Shown here piece by piece: positions 33,027-41,154 of a stretch of 64,000 nucleotides of DNA (position 1 is its first letter; each line of letters opens with the position of its first letter). The notes under the pieces are model-generated. The model did no database searches, was not told the DNA's origin, and saw only the letters and a list, made by a program, of their open reading frames with translations. Both the position numbers and the translations under genes were made by a program. Source of the stretch: Halorubellus sp034808145 (lineage in GTDB: Archaea; Halobacteriota; Halobacteria; Halobacteriales; Natrialbaceae); the NCBI RefSeq assembly GCF_034808145.1, contig NZ_JAXHGM010000002.1:124001-188000 (forward strand). Direction: 5' to 3'.

Positions 33027-33848
33027 TCACTCGAGCGCCGACAGCGTCACGTCGCCCGTGCTCGTCTCGAACTCGAGCAGGGGCCCGCCGTCGCCGAGCG
33101 TCCCCGACGCCGACCGCTCGTCGACCGACCCGTCAGCGAGCGACAGGTCGTTCACCGCGACGTCGCCCGTGCTCGTCGACGCCCGCAGCTCCGCGTCGAC
33201 GTCCGCACCGATCGCCGCGGTCACGTCGCCCGTGTTCGCCTGCACGGCCGTGTCGCCACCGATGGCGGGCACCTCGACGGTGACGTCGCCAGTGCTCGTC
33301 TCCGCGCCGCCGAACGCGTCGACGTCCTCGACGGTGACGTCGCCCGTGCTCGTCTCCGCGCTGACCGCCCCCGCGACCGACCGAACCGTCACGTCACCGG
33401 TCGACGTCGACGCCGACACGTCACCCGTCACACCCTCGACGTCGACGTCGCCGACCTGCGTCTCGGTCTCGGCGACCGCGAGCGACGACGGCACGGTCAC
33501 GTCGAGGTCCAACGACGGCTTCCCCGACAGTCCGCCGTTCCCGGTCCACACGCCACGCAACCGCACGCGGTCCCGGGGGCGCTCCACGCGGAACTCGAGC
33601 TTCGACAGGTCCGCGTTCATCGAACTCGACTGCTTCACCACGTCGACGTGCACGTCCTCGCGGTCCGCCGTCCGAACCGTCACGTCGCCGACGTCCACCG
33701 CCACCGCGAGCGCGGACGCGCCGTCGACGGGCACGCGCTCGGTCGACTCCTCGCGCTTCCCCACGAAGGGCGTCAAGCCACTGCAGCCGGCGAGCGCGGC
33801 CGACAACGCCGCACCGGCGCCAGCGAGCAACCGCCGTCTGGAGGACAT
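33027..33848 (-). CDS. DUF4097-type lipoprotein (adhesin-like beta-solenoid)
   Basis: 273-residue exported lipoprotein: SSRRRLLAG is a twin-arginine-like start and LAGC at residues 20-23 is the lipobox. The rest is a beta-rich domain with the repeated phrase TSTGDVTV (seen about six times: STSTGDVTVRSV, ETSTGDVTVEDV, ETSTGDVTVEVP, STSTGDVAVNDL, ETSTGDVTLSAL and a diverged ANTGDVTAA). This pattern is that of DUF4097, which in bacteria is encoded with PadR/PspC-type envelope regulators. The ATG at 33848 is preferred; the ATG at 33857 lies at about the predicted transcription start. Role inferred: cell-surface stress component. Confidence 0.83.
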   Translation of the reverse strand: MSSRRRLLAGAGAALSAALAGCSGLTPFVGKREESTERVPVDGASALAVAVDVGDVTVRTADREDVHVDVVKQSSSMNADLSKLEFRVERPRDRVRLRGVWTGNGGLSGKPSLDLDVTVPSSLAVAETETQVGDVDVEGVTGDVSASTSTGDVTVRSVAGAVSAETSTGDVTVEDVDAFGGAETSTGDVTVEVPAIGGDTAVQANTGDVTAAIGADVDAELRASTSTGDVAVNDLSLADGSVDERSASGTLGDGGPLLEFETSTGDVTLSALE

Positions 33849-33897
33849 TCCTACCATACCACAACCAACCCACCACGGATATTTCAACCGGAACGCA

Positions 33898-33918
33898 CGA
33901 CTGGCGACCCGCCAACTC
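33898..33918 (-). promoter_or_regulatory. Inverted-repeat-like site C (GAGTTGGCGGG)
   Basis: On the minus strand GAGTTGGCGGGTCGCCAGTC, an imperfect copy of sites A and B with an intact left half and core. It lies about 17 bp upstream of a TATA-like GAAATATC (33878-33884), which itself is about 27 bp before the lipoprotein start. A second A+T patch (GTATTTATAC, 33925-33936) is further upstream. Confidence 0.5.
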
Positions 33919-33966
33919 CCCCAAACGTATAAATACCAGAAGTCGAAGGGCGGCCGTGGCCCGCGC

Positions 33967-34380
33967 TCAGTTCGCCGCGAGGTCCATGAGCGCCCGCAGT
34001 TCCTGGGCGTTCTCCAGTTCCTCCCGTCGGAGCTGCTCCTCGATGCCCGGCGCATCCAGGCCCTCGAGCGCGTTCAACGCCCGGTCGATGCCGCGGACCT
34101 CCCGGACGATGGCCTCGCCCTCCTCGACCGAGAGCGCCTCGCGTTCGAGTCGCTGCTTGCGCTCTAGGCGCTCGCGCTTCAACGCCCGCTTCAGGGACTC
34201 CAACCGCTCCCGTTCGCTCTCGGGAATCCCGTCGAGGTCGTCGCACTCGAAGACGAACGCCTTCACGTCCACCGTCTCGCCCTGCACCGTCAACTCGTCC
34301 GGGATGTCCCCACCGACCATCCCCGACCGCCGCTGGAGTTTCGACAGCAGTCGCCGTCGCTCGCGTTCGGTCATCGACAT
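33967..34380 (-). CDS. Haloarchaeal coiled-coil-rich hypothetical (DUF5788-like)
   Basis: 137 residues from the ATG at 34380 (a second ATG is two codons in). Mostly helical and charged: LTVQGETVDVKAFVFEC, ESERERLESLKRALKRERLE and VREVRGIDRALNALEGLDAP resemble a haloarchaeal family I recall as DUF5788. Function unknown. It is monocistronic between the DUF4097 lipoprotein and the zinc ArsR-type gene; TATA boxes in the spacers are unclear. Confidence 0.72.
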   Translation of the reverse strand: MSMTERERRRLLSKLQRRSGMVGGDIPDELTVQGETVDVKAFVFECDDLDGIPESERERLESLKRALKRERLERKQRLEREALSVEEGEAIVREVRGIDRALNALEGLDAPGIEEQLRREELENAQELRALMDLAAN

Positions 34381-34482
34381 ACTCGAATCGAGCACCGGCA
34401 CCGAGTTAGGCGTTCCGAGCAACGCATTACTCTAACCCAGTCGACACGAACCCTTACGTCGCCAGCGACGCACCATCCGCCG

Positions 34483-35412
34483 ATGGACCACGCAGACGCC
34501 GACGCCAACGTCGATGCCCCCACCGACGTCGACGCCAGTCCGGACGCCGACACCCACGCCGACATCGACGTGACGGCCGTCTTCGAGCGCGTCACTCACC
34601 CGACACGCCTCGACGTCCTCCAGGCGCTCGCGGACGCGCACGCCGACGCCCCCACCGACCCCTGGCTCGCGTACACCGACCTCAAGGACGCCGTCGACGC
34701 ACGCGACAACGGCAACTTCAACTACCACCTCGACGCGCTCGACGACCTCGTCGTCAGCGCCGACGCCGGCTACCGGCTCTCCCGCGTCGGCATGGAACTC
34801 CTCACCACCGCCGCCTCCGGCGTCCTCGACACCGACTGGACTTGGGGACCACGCGACGCCCCCGGCACCTGTCCGTTCTGCGACGACCCCCTCCAGTTCC
34901 ACTACACCGACGGGAAACTACGGGTCACCTGCGGGACCGACGAGCACGCCATGGCGCTCGCCGCCCCACCCAGCCTCCTCCAGACCACGCCCGAGAGCGA
35001 ACTCGTCGACAACGTCGCGTTCCTCGGCTACCAGTGGAGCCACTCCATCCGCCAGGGCATCTGCGCCGACTGCCACGGCCACGTCACCGGCGAACTCGAA
35101 CACGGTGGCCTCCAACCCGACCACCACCACTACCGCGCCAACTGCCAGCGCTGCGGCTACCAGCACGGCGTCCCACTCGGCCTCCATCTCCTCACCCACC
35201 CCACCGTCACCCACTTCCACCACGACCACGGTACCGACCCCCGAACCACCCCTTGGTGGACGCTCGACTGGACCACCCCCGGCACCGAAACCACCCTCCA
35301 AACGAACCCCCTCGAACTCGGAGTCGACGTCGAACTCGACGACGACACACTCACACTCACCATCGAACACGACGGCACCATCACCACCACCGACCGTACC
35401 AGAGCCGAGTGA
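34483..35412 (+). CDS. ArsR-type HTH protein with zinc-binding C-terminal domain
   Basis: 309 residues. An Asp/Ala-rich N terminus of 30 residues leads into a winged HTH (VFERVTHPTRLDVLQALADA, YTDLKDAVDARDNGNFNYHL, LSRVGMELLTTAASGV). The second half has two cysteine pairs: CPFC (near 127) with C148, and CADC (near 194) with CQRC (near 224), which suggests two zinc ribbons, followed by a His-rich segment (HFHHDHG) and a Thr-rich tail. Such proteins (DUF7347/DUF7351 by memory) are numerous in haloarchaea. Targets unknown. Confidence 0.8.
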   Translation: MDHADADANVDAPTDVDASPDADTHADIDVTAVFERVTHPTRLDVLQALADAHADAPTDPWLAYTDLKDAVDARDNGNFNYHLDALDDLVVSADAGYRLSRVGMELLTTAASGVLDTDWTWGPRDAPGTCPFCDDPLQFHYTDGKLRVTCGTDEHAMALAAPPSLLQTTPESELVDNVAFLGYQWSHSIRQGICADCHGHVTGELEHGGLQPDHHHYRANCQRCGYQHGVPLGLHLLTHPTVTHFHHDHGTDPRTTPWWTLDWTTPGTETTLQTNPLELGVDVELDDDTLTLTIEHDGTITTTDRTRAE

Positions 35413-35590
35413 ACGCCCACCGCAGACGCAAACACCACCCGTTCATCCGCCTACCCACCACAGGACACGGCGCCAAGACCCACCACCTGCCCCGCTCGCG
35501 GCCACGACCAATCACCCGCATCGGTAGATACAGCGATCCGGCCCCTCAACACTCTCCGAGCCGAGGCCGGGCTCCCTCAACGGCCGAGCA

Positions 35591-36442
35591 TCACTGCCGC
35601 CGCCGCCTCAGCAGTATCGTGACCGGTATTGCGACCAAGACAACGACTACCCCGAATCCGGGACTGTTCCCGCTGGATGTGGGAGTCGCTTGTTCCGTCT
35701 CAGCAGGCGCCGAAGTCGGTGCCTCCTGTTCTGTCGGTGCCGGCATTGTTGTCGGCGTCTGTGTCGGGGTCGTTGTCGGGGTTGTTGTCGGCGCCGGTGT
35801 CGGGGTTGTTGTCGGCGCCGGTGTCGGCGTCTGTGTCGGCGTTGTTGTTGGCGTTGCTGTCGAAGTCCCTGTTCGAGTTGCGGTCGAGGTTCCCGGTGCT
35901 GGATACCACTGGTTCTCGTTATTCTGGCTGATTGTGAACTTCCAGTCGTATTCTACTTCCTGCGGATTGTTCGCTGAGATCTGCAGACAAACGTCGTCCT
36001 CGAAGGAATCGTCTACTATTTTGAACGATGCATTGCGCGACGGATCGGATAATGTTAATTTGGGACCGTCGTCCTCCGCCCACTCCATGTTCTTTAATTC
36101 GCCTACGGCAGAGTACGACGAGATGTTGATGAAGATGTTGTTCTCGGCGTCGCCGAGGTCGGTATGGAATATCGTGATGTAGAACACGTCACTCTCTGTA
36201 TCTGTCGTCGCTGCCGTTTCCAGATAGACGGCGTCGATATCCAGATTTGGCGGCGAGTTTATCGTGCCAGCGATACCTGCAGCATCCGCATCGTACTGTT
36301 CTTCTAGTTCCTCGATGTTGGTTGGGTCGCCAGTACAATTGGAGTCACGCTCGTCATCATCGGCTTGCACGACACCCGAAACGCTGGCCGAAAGGAGCAA
36401 CGCCGAGAACGCGAGTGAGAGAAGGACCCGACCTGTTCTCAT
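35591..36442 (-). CDS. Secreted protein with Thr-rich stalk and PGF-CTERM-like anchor
   Basis: 283 residues: signal peptide (VLLSLAFSALLLSASVSGVV), an extracellular domain of about 140 residues with a Cys pair and N-x-S/T sites, then a Thr/Pro/Ala stalk (TPTTTPTQTPTPAPTTTPTP style) and a C-terminal SPGFGVVVVLVAIPVTILLRRRR tail. The last is the PGF-CTERM pattern recognised by archaeosortase A, which replaces the C-terminal helix with a lipid anchor. The gene lies in an A+T-richer patch with different codon use, next to tRNA-Leu, so it may be acquired. Start at the ATG at 36442; an ATTAAAG box near 36466-36473 fits leaderless transcription. Confidence 0.8.
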   Translation of the reverse strand: MRTGRVLLSLAFSALLLSASVSGVVQADDDERDSNCTGDPTNIEELEEQYDADAAGIAGTINSPPNLDIDAVYLETAATTDTESDVFYITIFHTDLGDAENNIFINISSYSAVGELKNMEWAEDDGPKLTLSDPSRNASFKIVDDSFEDDVCLQISANNPQEVEYDWKFTISQNNENQWYPAPGTSTATRTGTSTATPTTTPTQTPTPAPTTTPTPAPTTTPTTTPTQTPTTMPAPTEQEAPTSAPAETEQATPTSSGNSPGFGVVVVLVAIPVTILLRRRRQ

Positions 36443-36617
36443 TCTATATTCTATAAACGTATCTTTAATTGGAATATTTCCGATTTTCCAGGCTGGAGAG
36501 GCAATATCAACACCGATCAAATTGTCTGGTGTTAGACAGGCACGCCTACTTGACGACCGGTATAGCTCGGAAAATGCCGATAGAATAGAATCTCAACCGG
36601 GCCGTCGCAGCGCCAGT

Positions 36618-36641
36618 GTGAGGGGAGGGATTCGAACCACG
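36618..36641. repeat. Partial copy of the tRNA-Leu 3' end (att-like)
   Basis: The 3' 23-24 bases of the tRNA gene at 36736 (from GAGGGGAGGGATTCGAACC) recur here with one substitution and one deletion. A further T-arm-like sequence in the opposite direction (GATTCGAATCCCCCC) is at about 36683. The partial tRNA copy lies at the edge of the A+T-rich patch, as at the end of an integrated element. Confidence 0.6.
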
Positions 36642-36735
36642 GTCGCACGACGCCTCGCTCCGCTCGACGCTGCGTGCTCCCTGATTCGAATCCCCCCGTC
36701 GATAGCCGTCGCTCACCTTCGTTCGCGACGGCGAT

Positions 36736-36819
36736 GCGAGGGGAGGGATTCGAACCCACGAACTCCTACGAGAGCGGATCTTAAGTCCGCCGCCTTTGGC
36801 CTGGCTCAGCCACCCTCGC
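36736..36819 (-). tRNA. tRNA-Leu (anticodon UAA)
   Basis: 84-nt cloverleaf on the minus strand. Acceptor GCGAGGG pairs with CCCTCGC; T arm has GGTTCGAATCC; the anticodon loop is CTTAAGA, giving UAA (leucine, codon UUA). A long variable arm (CTCGTAGGAG region) marks it as class II, as expected for tRNA-Leu. CCA is not encoded. Confidence 0.95.
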
Positions 36820-36911
36820 TCGTTCCGCCATACCGCCGGGGGTGCAAAGTCGGTTTCGCTTGACGGCCTCCACCACCGCACTTATACGAACGCCGACAGA
36901 ACCCGTCGTCG

Positions 36912-37229
36912 ATGCCCTCCGACACGCCGTTCGTCGACCCACTGACGAACGAACTCGACGCGCCACAGCTCCTCCGAGAGGCCGTCCCGCTCGCGAAACT
37001 CGTCGCACTCGTCGCGCTCGGAGCACTCGTCCCGTTCCTCTTCGTCGTCCTCTTCGGCGCGAGGTCGACGCTCGGGACCGTCTTCCTGTTCGCCAGTCAG
37101 TTCGTCCTCGCCGTCGGAACCGGCCTCGTTCTCATGTACGTCGTCGCTCGCGCCCACGAGCTCGCCGGCGACGACCACGCCGACGCGAACGACCGAGACG
37201 ACCGGCCCGGCGGGACGGACCGAGCGTAG
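36912..37229 (+). CDS. Hypothetical two-helix membrane protein
   Basis: 105 residues with two hydrophobic segments (LAKLVALVALGALVPFLFVVL and TVFLFASQFVLAVGTGLVLM) and an acidic, Asp-rich C terminus. No family recognised. TATA-like CTTATAC centred about 27 bp before the ATG at 36912 suggests leaderless transcription. The stop TAG abuts the stop of the convergent MGMT gene. Confidence 0.7.
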   Translation: MPSDTPFVDPLTNELDAPQLLREAVPLAKLVALVALGALVPFLFVVLFGARSTLGTVFLFASQFVLAVGTGLVLMYVVARAHELAGDDHADANDRDDRPGGTDRA

Positions 37230-37634
37230 CTACCTCTCCACGTTCAGTCCCGTCGCCTCCAGCATCAGCAGCCGATGCTTGGTCCGCACGCCGCCGTCCG
37301 CCGAGTACCCGTTGAGGCCGCCGTCGCTCGCGAGCACGCGATGGCACGGCACCACGAGCGGCACCGGATTCCGACCGCACGCCTGCCCGACCGCGATCGG
37401 CGCCGTCTCCAACTCGGCAGCGAGATCGCCGTACGACCGCGTCTCCCCGTACGGAATCTCGCGCATCGCCCGCATCACTCGCCCACCGAAGTCCTCGGGG
37501 TAGTCGACCGCGAGGTCGAACGACGCGAGGTCGCCGGCCTCGAACTCGCGGACCTGGTCGCGGATCGTTTCTGGCGACGCGTCGACGAGACTCTCGTCGA
37601 TGTCGACTGTCGCGCCCACGACCTCTACTTTCAC
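37230..37634 (-). CDS. ogt: Methylated-DNA-protein cysteine methyltransferase
   Basis: Suicide repair protein that moves an alkyl group from O6-alkylguanine in DNA to its own cysteine. The active-site motif PCHRV has Cys97, with VGQACGRNPVPLVVPCHRVL just before it and the helix-turn-helix MRAMREIPYGETRSYGDLAA for DNA binding. 134 residues: it lacks most of the N-terminal domain usual in Ogt/Ada, as in short archaeal forms. Its terminal residues GLNVER are followed by the stop directly at 37230. Ferredoxin gene upstream on the same strand. Confidence 0.9.
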   Translation of the reverse strand: MKVEVVGATVDIDESLVDASPETIRDQVREFEAGDLASFDLAVDYPEDFGGRVMRAMREIPYGETRSYGDLAAELETAPIAVGQACGRNPVPLVVPCHRVLASDGGLNGYSADGGVRTKHRLLMLEATGLNVER

Positions 37635-37658
37635 GCCATCACCAGTTCGGTCACGCGA

Positions 37659-38000
37659 TTACCAGTCCACGCTCAGCGTTCCATCGCCGTGGGGGTCCGG
37701 TGCGATCTCCTCGTCGGTGCGGCGGTCGACGACGTGGATGATGCCGACGTCCTTCTTCGCCGGGCAGGCCTCGGCGGCGACGAGGTTGTGCTCTAGGTCG
37801 TCCTCGCCGAAGAAGTACGTCTTCGGCGTTCCGAGGCCGCTGTCGATGCTCATCTCCCAGTTCGTCGACTTCTCCGCGCACTTCCCCGCGCCGAAGCACT
37901 TGTTCGCCTCGAAGATGATCTTGTACGGCGCCTCCTCCACCGGTGGCGCGTTCGCCTCCCCGATCTCGCTCGGCGCGTGCGCGTCCTCGCTGTCGCTCAT
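37659..38000 (-). CDS. Ferredoxin with a single iron-sulfur cluster site
   Basis: 113-residue acidic electron carrier. The cluster ligands visible are C35 and C41 (CFGAGKC) and C79 (EACPAK); there is no cysteine between 35 and 41. Three cysteines mean a [3Fe-4S] cluster, or a [4Fe-4S] cluster with a non-cysteine ligand, the arrangement of the small monocluster ferredoxins that feed cytochromes P450. N-terminal 25 residues are disordered and acidic. It is upstream of the MGMT gene (24 bp gap). Partner unknown. Confidence 0.85.
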   Translation of the reverse strand: MSDSEDAHAPSEIGEANAPPVEEAPYKIIFEANKCFGAGKCAEKSTNWEMSIDSGLGTPKTYFFGEDDLEHNLVAAEACPAKKDVGIIHVVDRRTDEEIAPDPHGDGTLSVDW

Positions 38001-38160
38001 TGCGCGGGACTCGGGGCCACGGGAACTTTCGGTTGTCGGTCCCGCACCGCGAGCCACGAACGGGCCGGCACCGCGAGTCTCGGCCAGGACGCTGGTCGCG
38101 GCGTCGTACGAGCAGGAGACGGGAGCAGGAGACGGGAGCAGGAAACGGCGAGTCGCCGAC

Positions 38161-38739
38161 TTAGACGTCGGCGCCGGTGAGGTCGAGGTGACTGACGTCG
38201 TCGTGGAAGTCGATGGATTCGATGCCGGCGTCGGTGTTGGGGTTGTCGCGGCCGTCGGTGTCGAGCGCGCCGAGCTCCTCGACGACGTCCATGCCGTCGG
38301 TGACCGTGCCGAAGACGGCGTGCTTGCCGTCGAGGTGCGGGGTGGCGCCGAGGGTGATGAAGAACTGGCTACCGTTCGTGTCGGGGCCGGCGTTCGCCAT
38401 GGAGAGGACGCCGGGGCCGTCGTGCGTGAGGTCGTCGACGAACTCGTCGTCGAACTGGTAGCCGGGGCCGCCGCGGCCGGTGCCTTCGGGGTCGCCGCCC
38501 TGGATCATGAAGTCCTCGATGATGCGGTGGAAGTCCGCGCCGGCGTACAGCGAGTCGCCGCGTGTCTCGCCGCTCTCGGGGTCGTCCCACGTGGTCGTGT
38601 CCGGTGCGGGGTCGGCGTTCGCGGCGGGGTCGTGGAGCGCGAGGCCGACGAAGTTCGTGACCGTTCGCGGCGCCTGCTCGTCGTAGAGCTCGATGTCGAT
38701 GTCGCCGTGCGTCGTGTGGATGGTCGCAGCTATCGTCAT
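38161..38739 (-). CDS. Cyclophilin-type peptidyl-prolyl isomerase
   Basis: Catalyses cis-trans isomerisation of proline peptide bonds in protein folding. FHRIIEDFMIQGGDP carries the catalytic arginine, with MANAGPDTNGSQFFITLG and LDGKHAVFGTVTDGMDVV. 192 residues; an insert of about 20 acidic residues (DPAPDTTTWDDPESGE) extends a surface loop, as in other haloarchaeal cyclophilins. Cytosolic, no signal. ATG at 38739; upstream codons are Gly/Thr-poor shadow. Confidence 0.92.
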   Translation of the reverse strand: MTIAATIHTTHGDIDIELYDEQAPRTVTNFVGLALHDPAANADPAPDTTTWDDPESGETRGDSLYAGADFHRIIEDFMIQGGDPEGTGRGGPGYQFDDEFVDDLTHDGPGVLSMANAGPDTNGSQFFITLGATPHLDGKHAVFGTVTDGMDVVEELGALDTDGRDNPNTDAGIESIDFHDDVSHLDLTGADV

Positions 38740-38940
38740 ACCTGACAGGACGGCCGCCTGCGGGATAACGTTGCCCCATCGTGCCCACGTCAACCCCGTG
38801 GTTGGTCCGCGTCGGCCTCGTGACTGGTGCGCGTCGGTCCCGTGACTGACTCGCGTCGGGCCCGTGGTGGGCCTGTCGCGACCCCGGGCTGGGTTGGGGG
38901 TGAGATTCAAGGGGTGGCGCGTCGAAATCTGGCGTAACCG

Positions 38941-39909
38941 ATGACGCGTTCGGCTCGCCATCGTCGCGAGGACGTGACGCTCGCTCGACTCCCGTCGGGC
39001 GTTCGAGTGTCGACGACGGTGCACGTGTACGAGGGGCCGGAGTCGGGGCCGACGGTGTACGTGCAGGCCGCCCAGCACGGCCGCGAGGTGAACGGGACGG
39101 AGGTCCTGCGGCGCGTCCACGAGAAGATCCCGCTCTCGGACCTCGCGGGTCGGGTCGTCGCGGTGCCGGTGGCGAACCCGGTGACGTTCGACCGCGTCGG
39201 GTACACCGCACCCGCGTCGCTCGATTCGGTGAACGCGAACATGAATCGCGTGTGGCCGGGGGACGCGGAGGGGTCGCTGCACGAGCGGATGGCGGCGGCG
39301 CTCTGGGAGTACGTCGCGGACGCCGACGCGGTCGTCGACCTCCACACGGGCAGCCCGGACCTGCTGACGCACGTCGTGTACCCGAACGATGACGCCGACG
39401 CGCGAGCGCTCGCGGAGGCGTTCGGCACCGACCTCCTGCTCGCGGAGCGCCGCGGCGAGGACGCGCCCGACGAGTGGCATCGCCGCGACTTCGACGGGAA
39501 GCTCCGCGTCGCCGCCGCACGCGAGGGGATTCCGGCGGTCACGCCCGAACTCGCGCACTGCCGCGAGCTCGTCGAACCCGCGGTCGAGGAGGGGGTTCGC
39601 GGCGTCCTGAACGTCTGCCGGCACGTCGGCGTGCTCGACGGGCAACCGATCACGACCGACCCCGTCGTCGCCCGCAACCACCTGGGGCGGGTCGACGCCA
39701 CCGACAGCGGGCTGTTCCGGCCGAATCCCGCGCTCGAACTCGGCGAGCGCGTCGACGCGGGCGAGGACGTCGGGACCGTCTACGACCCGTCGACGTACGA
39801 GGTCCTGCACCGTGCGACGTTCGACCGCGACGGCCTGCTGTACGCCATCACGCGCGAAGCGACCGTGAAAGCCGGGGACCGGTTGGCGAGCGTCGCCATC
39901 CACGACTGA
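38941..39909 (+). CDS. Succinylglutamate desuccinylase/aspartoacylase-family zinc hydrolase
   Basis: Predicted M14-type zinc amidohydrolase of the AstE/ASPA family (322 residues). QHGREVNGTE gives the first histidine and the glutamate of the HxxE site, and DLHTGSPDLLTHV the later histidine; VTPELAH is near the catalytic region. Members cleave N-acyl amino acids or modified peptides; the true substrate is unknown. No operon partner: the gene stands between convergent neighbours. Confidence 0.85.
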   Translation: MTRSARHRREDVTLARLPSGVRVSTTVHVYEGPESGPTVYVQAAQHGREVNGTEVLRRVHEKIPLSDLAGRVVAVPVANPVTFDRVGYTAPASLDSVNANMNRVWPGDAEGSLHERMAAALWEYVADADAVVDLHTGSPDLLTHVVYPNDDADARALAEAFGTDLLLAERRGEDAPDEWHRRDFDGKLRVAAAREGIPAVTPELAHCRELVEPAVEEGVRGVLNVCRHVGVLDGQPITTDPVVARNHLGRVDATDSGLFRPNPALELGERVDAGEDVGTVYDPSTYEVLHRATFDRDGLLYAITREATVKAGDRLASVAIHD

Positions 39910-39986
39910 ACGGCATACGGCGACCGCGAGGTCGCCGTCTCAGGAATCAGCTGGTCGAGGCGGGAATGGTGTTCGGTTCGTCGCGT

Positions 39987-41057
39987 TCAGAACGCGCGAA
40001 GGTCCTCGAGCACCGCTTGCGCGCTGCCGTCGTCGATGACGGCGCGGGCGTCGTCGATGCCGGCCTGGATGCTTTCGACGTCGTCGCGGGCGTACATCCG
40101 GAGGGCGGCGTTCAGTGCGACCGCGTCCGCGAACGCGTCCTCGCGCTCGCCGGCGAGCACTTCCTCCGTGATCTCGGCGGACTCGGTGGCGACGTCGTCG
40201 ACCTGGAGGTCCTCCTCTTCGACGTCCATGCCGTACTCGGCGGTCTCGATCTCGTAGTCGTCCAGCTCGTCGGTGTCGGCCACCCACTCTCCGACCTTCG
40301 TGTACCCGGGGCGGACGTCGTCGTAGCCCTCCATCCCCTGGAACATCACGACCTTCTCGACGTCGCTCTGCTCGCTCTCCTGGAAGGTCTCGCAGACCTT
40401 CTTCGCGAACGCGAGGTGGTAGAACGACCCGAGGTGGACGTCCGCGTTCGCGGGGTTCGCGAGCGTCTCCACGGTGTTCACGAACGTCCGCACGCCCATG
40501 TTGTCGCGGCGCTCCCAGAGGTCCTGGATGCCGGGCGCGAACGCCGGCTGGTAGTAGAACCCGAACCCGGTCTCGTCCACCATGTCCGCGGAGTCCTGTG
40601 GCGTGAGTTCGGTGTGGACGCCGAGTTCGTCGAGCACGTGCTTGTACGCGTCCTGTTTCTGCGTCGGGACGCGGTCGCCGGAGTGCACGACGACGGGCGT
40701 GCCGGCGGCGGCGGCGACGACGCCCGCGGCGACGCCGAAGATCATCGACCGGCCCTTCCCGTCGTAGTTCGCGCCGCAGTCGACGGGGTCGCAGTCGGGT
40801 TCGGCGACCTCGACGGTCTCCTCGCGCATCACGTCGACGTACGCGCCGAGCTCCTCGGGGCTGTTGCGCTTCCAGCGGTTCGCGAGCCAGAACGCGCCGA
40901 GCGTCGTCGGGTCGGGCTCGTCCGCGAGAACCCGCTGGAACGCCTCGCGAGCCTGGTCGCGAGTCATGTCCTCGGCGGACTTGTGTCCGCTGCCGACGAC
41001 CTCCGTCATCAGGCGCTTCAACGGCCACTCGCCGAACCGCTGCTCTCCTGTTGCCAT
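39987..41057 (-). CDS. TrpD-like (anthranilate phosphoribosyltransferase family) protein
   Basis: 356-residue protein with the overall fold of TrpD: helical N-terminal domain (EDMTRDQAREAFQRVLADEP, LGAFWLANRWKRNSPEELGA), then VAAGVVAAAAGTPVVVHSGDRVPTQ and PAFAPGIQDLWERRDNMGVRTF in the catalytic half. The glycine-rich GTGGD loop that binds phosphoribosyl pyrophosphate is replaced by DCGANYDGKGR. The protein therefore resembles the TrpD2/YbiB paralogues, which bind nucleic acid and are not in tryptophan synthesis; no trp gene is nearby. Start at the ATG at 41057. Confidence 0.8.
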   Translation of the reverse strand: MATGEQRFGEWPLKRLMTEVVGSGHKSAEDMTRDQAREAFQRVLADEPDPTTLGAFWLANRWKRNSPEELGAYVDVMREETVEVAEPDCDPVDCGANYDGKGRSMIFGVAAGVVAAAAGTPVVVHSGDRVPTQKQDAYKHVLDELGVHTELTPQDSADMVDETGFGFYYQPAFAPGIQDLWERRDNMGVRTFVNTVETLANPANADVHLGSFYHLAFAKKVCETFQESEQSDVEKVVMFQGMEGYDDVRPGYTKVGEWVADTDELDDYEIETAEYGMDVEEEDLQVDDVATESAEITEEVLAGEREDAFADAVALNAALRMYARDDVESIQAGIDDARAVIDDGSAQAVLEDLRAF

Positions 41058-41154
41058 GAACGGCCGTTGGAGCGGTCGCCGCAAAAGCCCCTCGGAAGCC
41101 CCCGGTCGATGAGAATCGAACACGGCTTTAGCCGTCGACCGCGTACCGTCTCGT

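Noticed and set aside
36670..36700. Second tRNA on the plus strand (GATTCGAATCCCCCC T-arm-like sequence)
   Set aside because: No matching acceptor, D arm or anticodon arm can be folded around it; at most a remnant.
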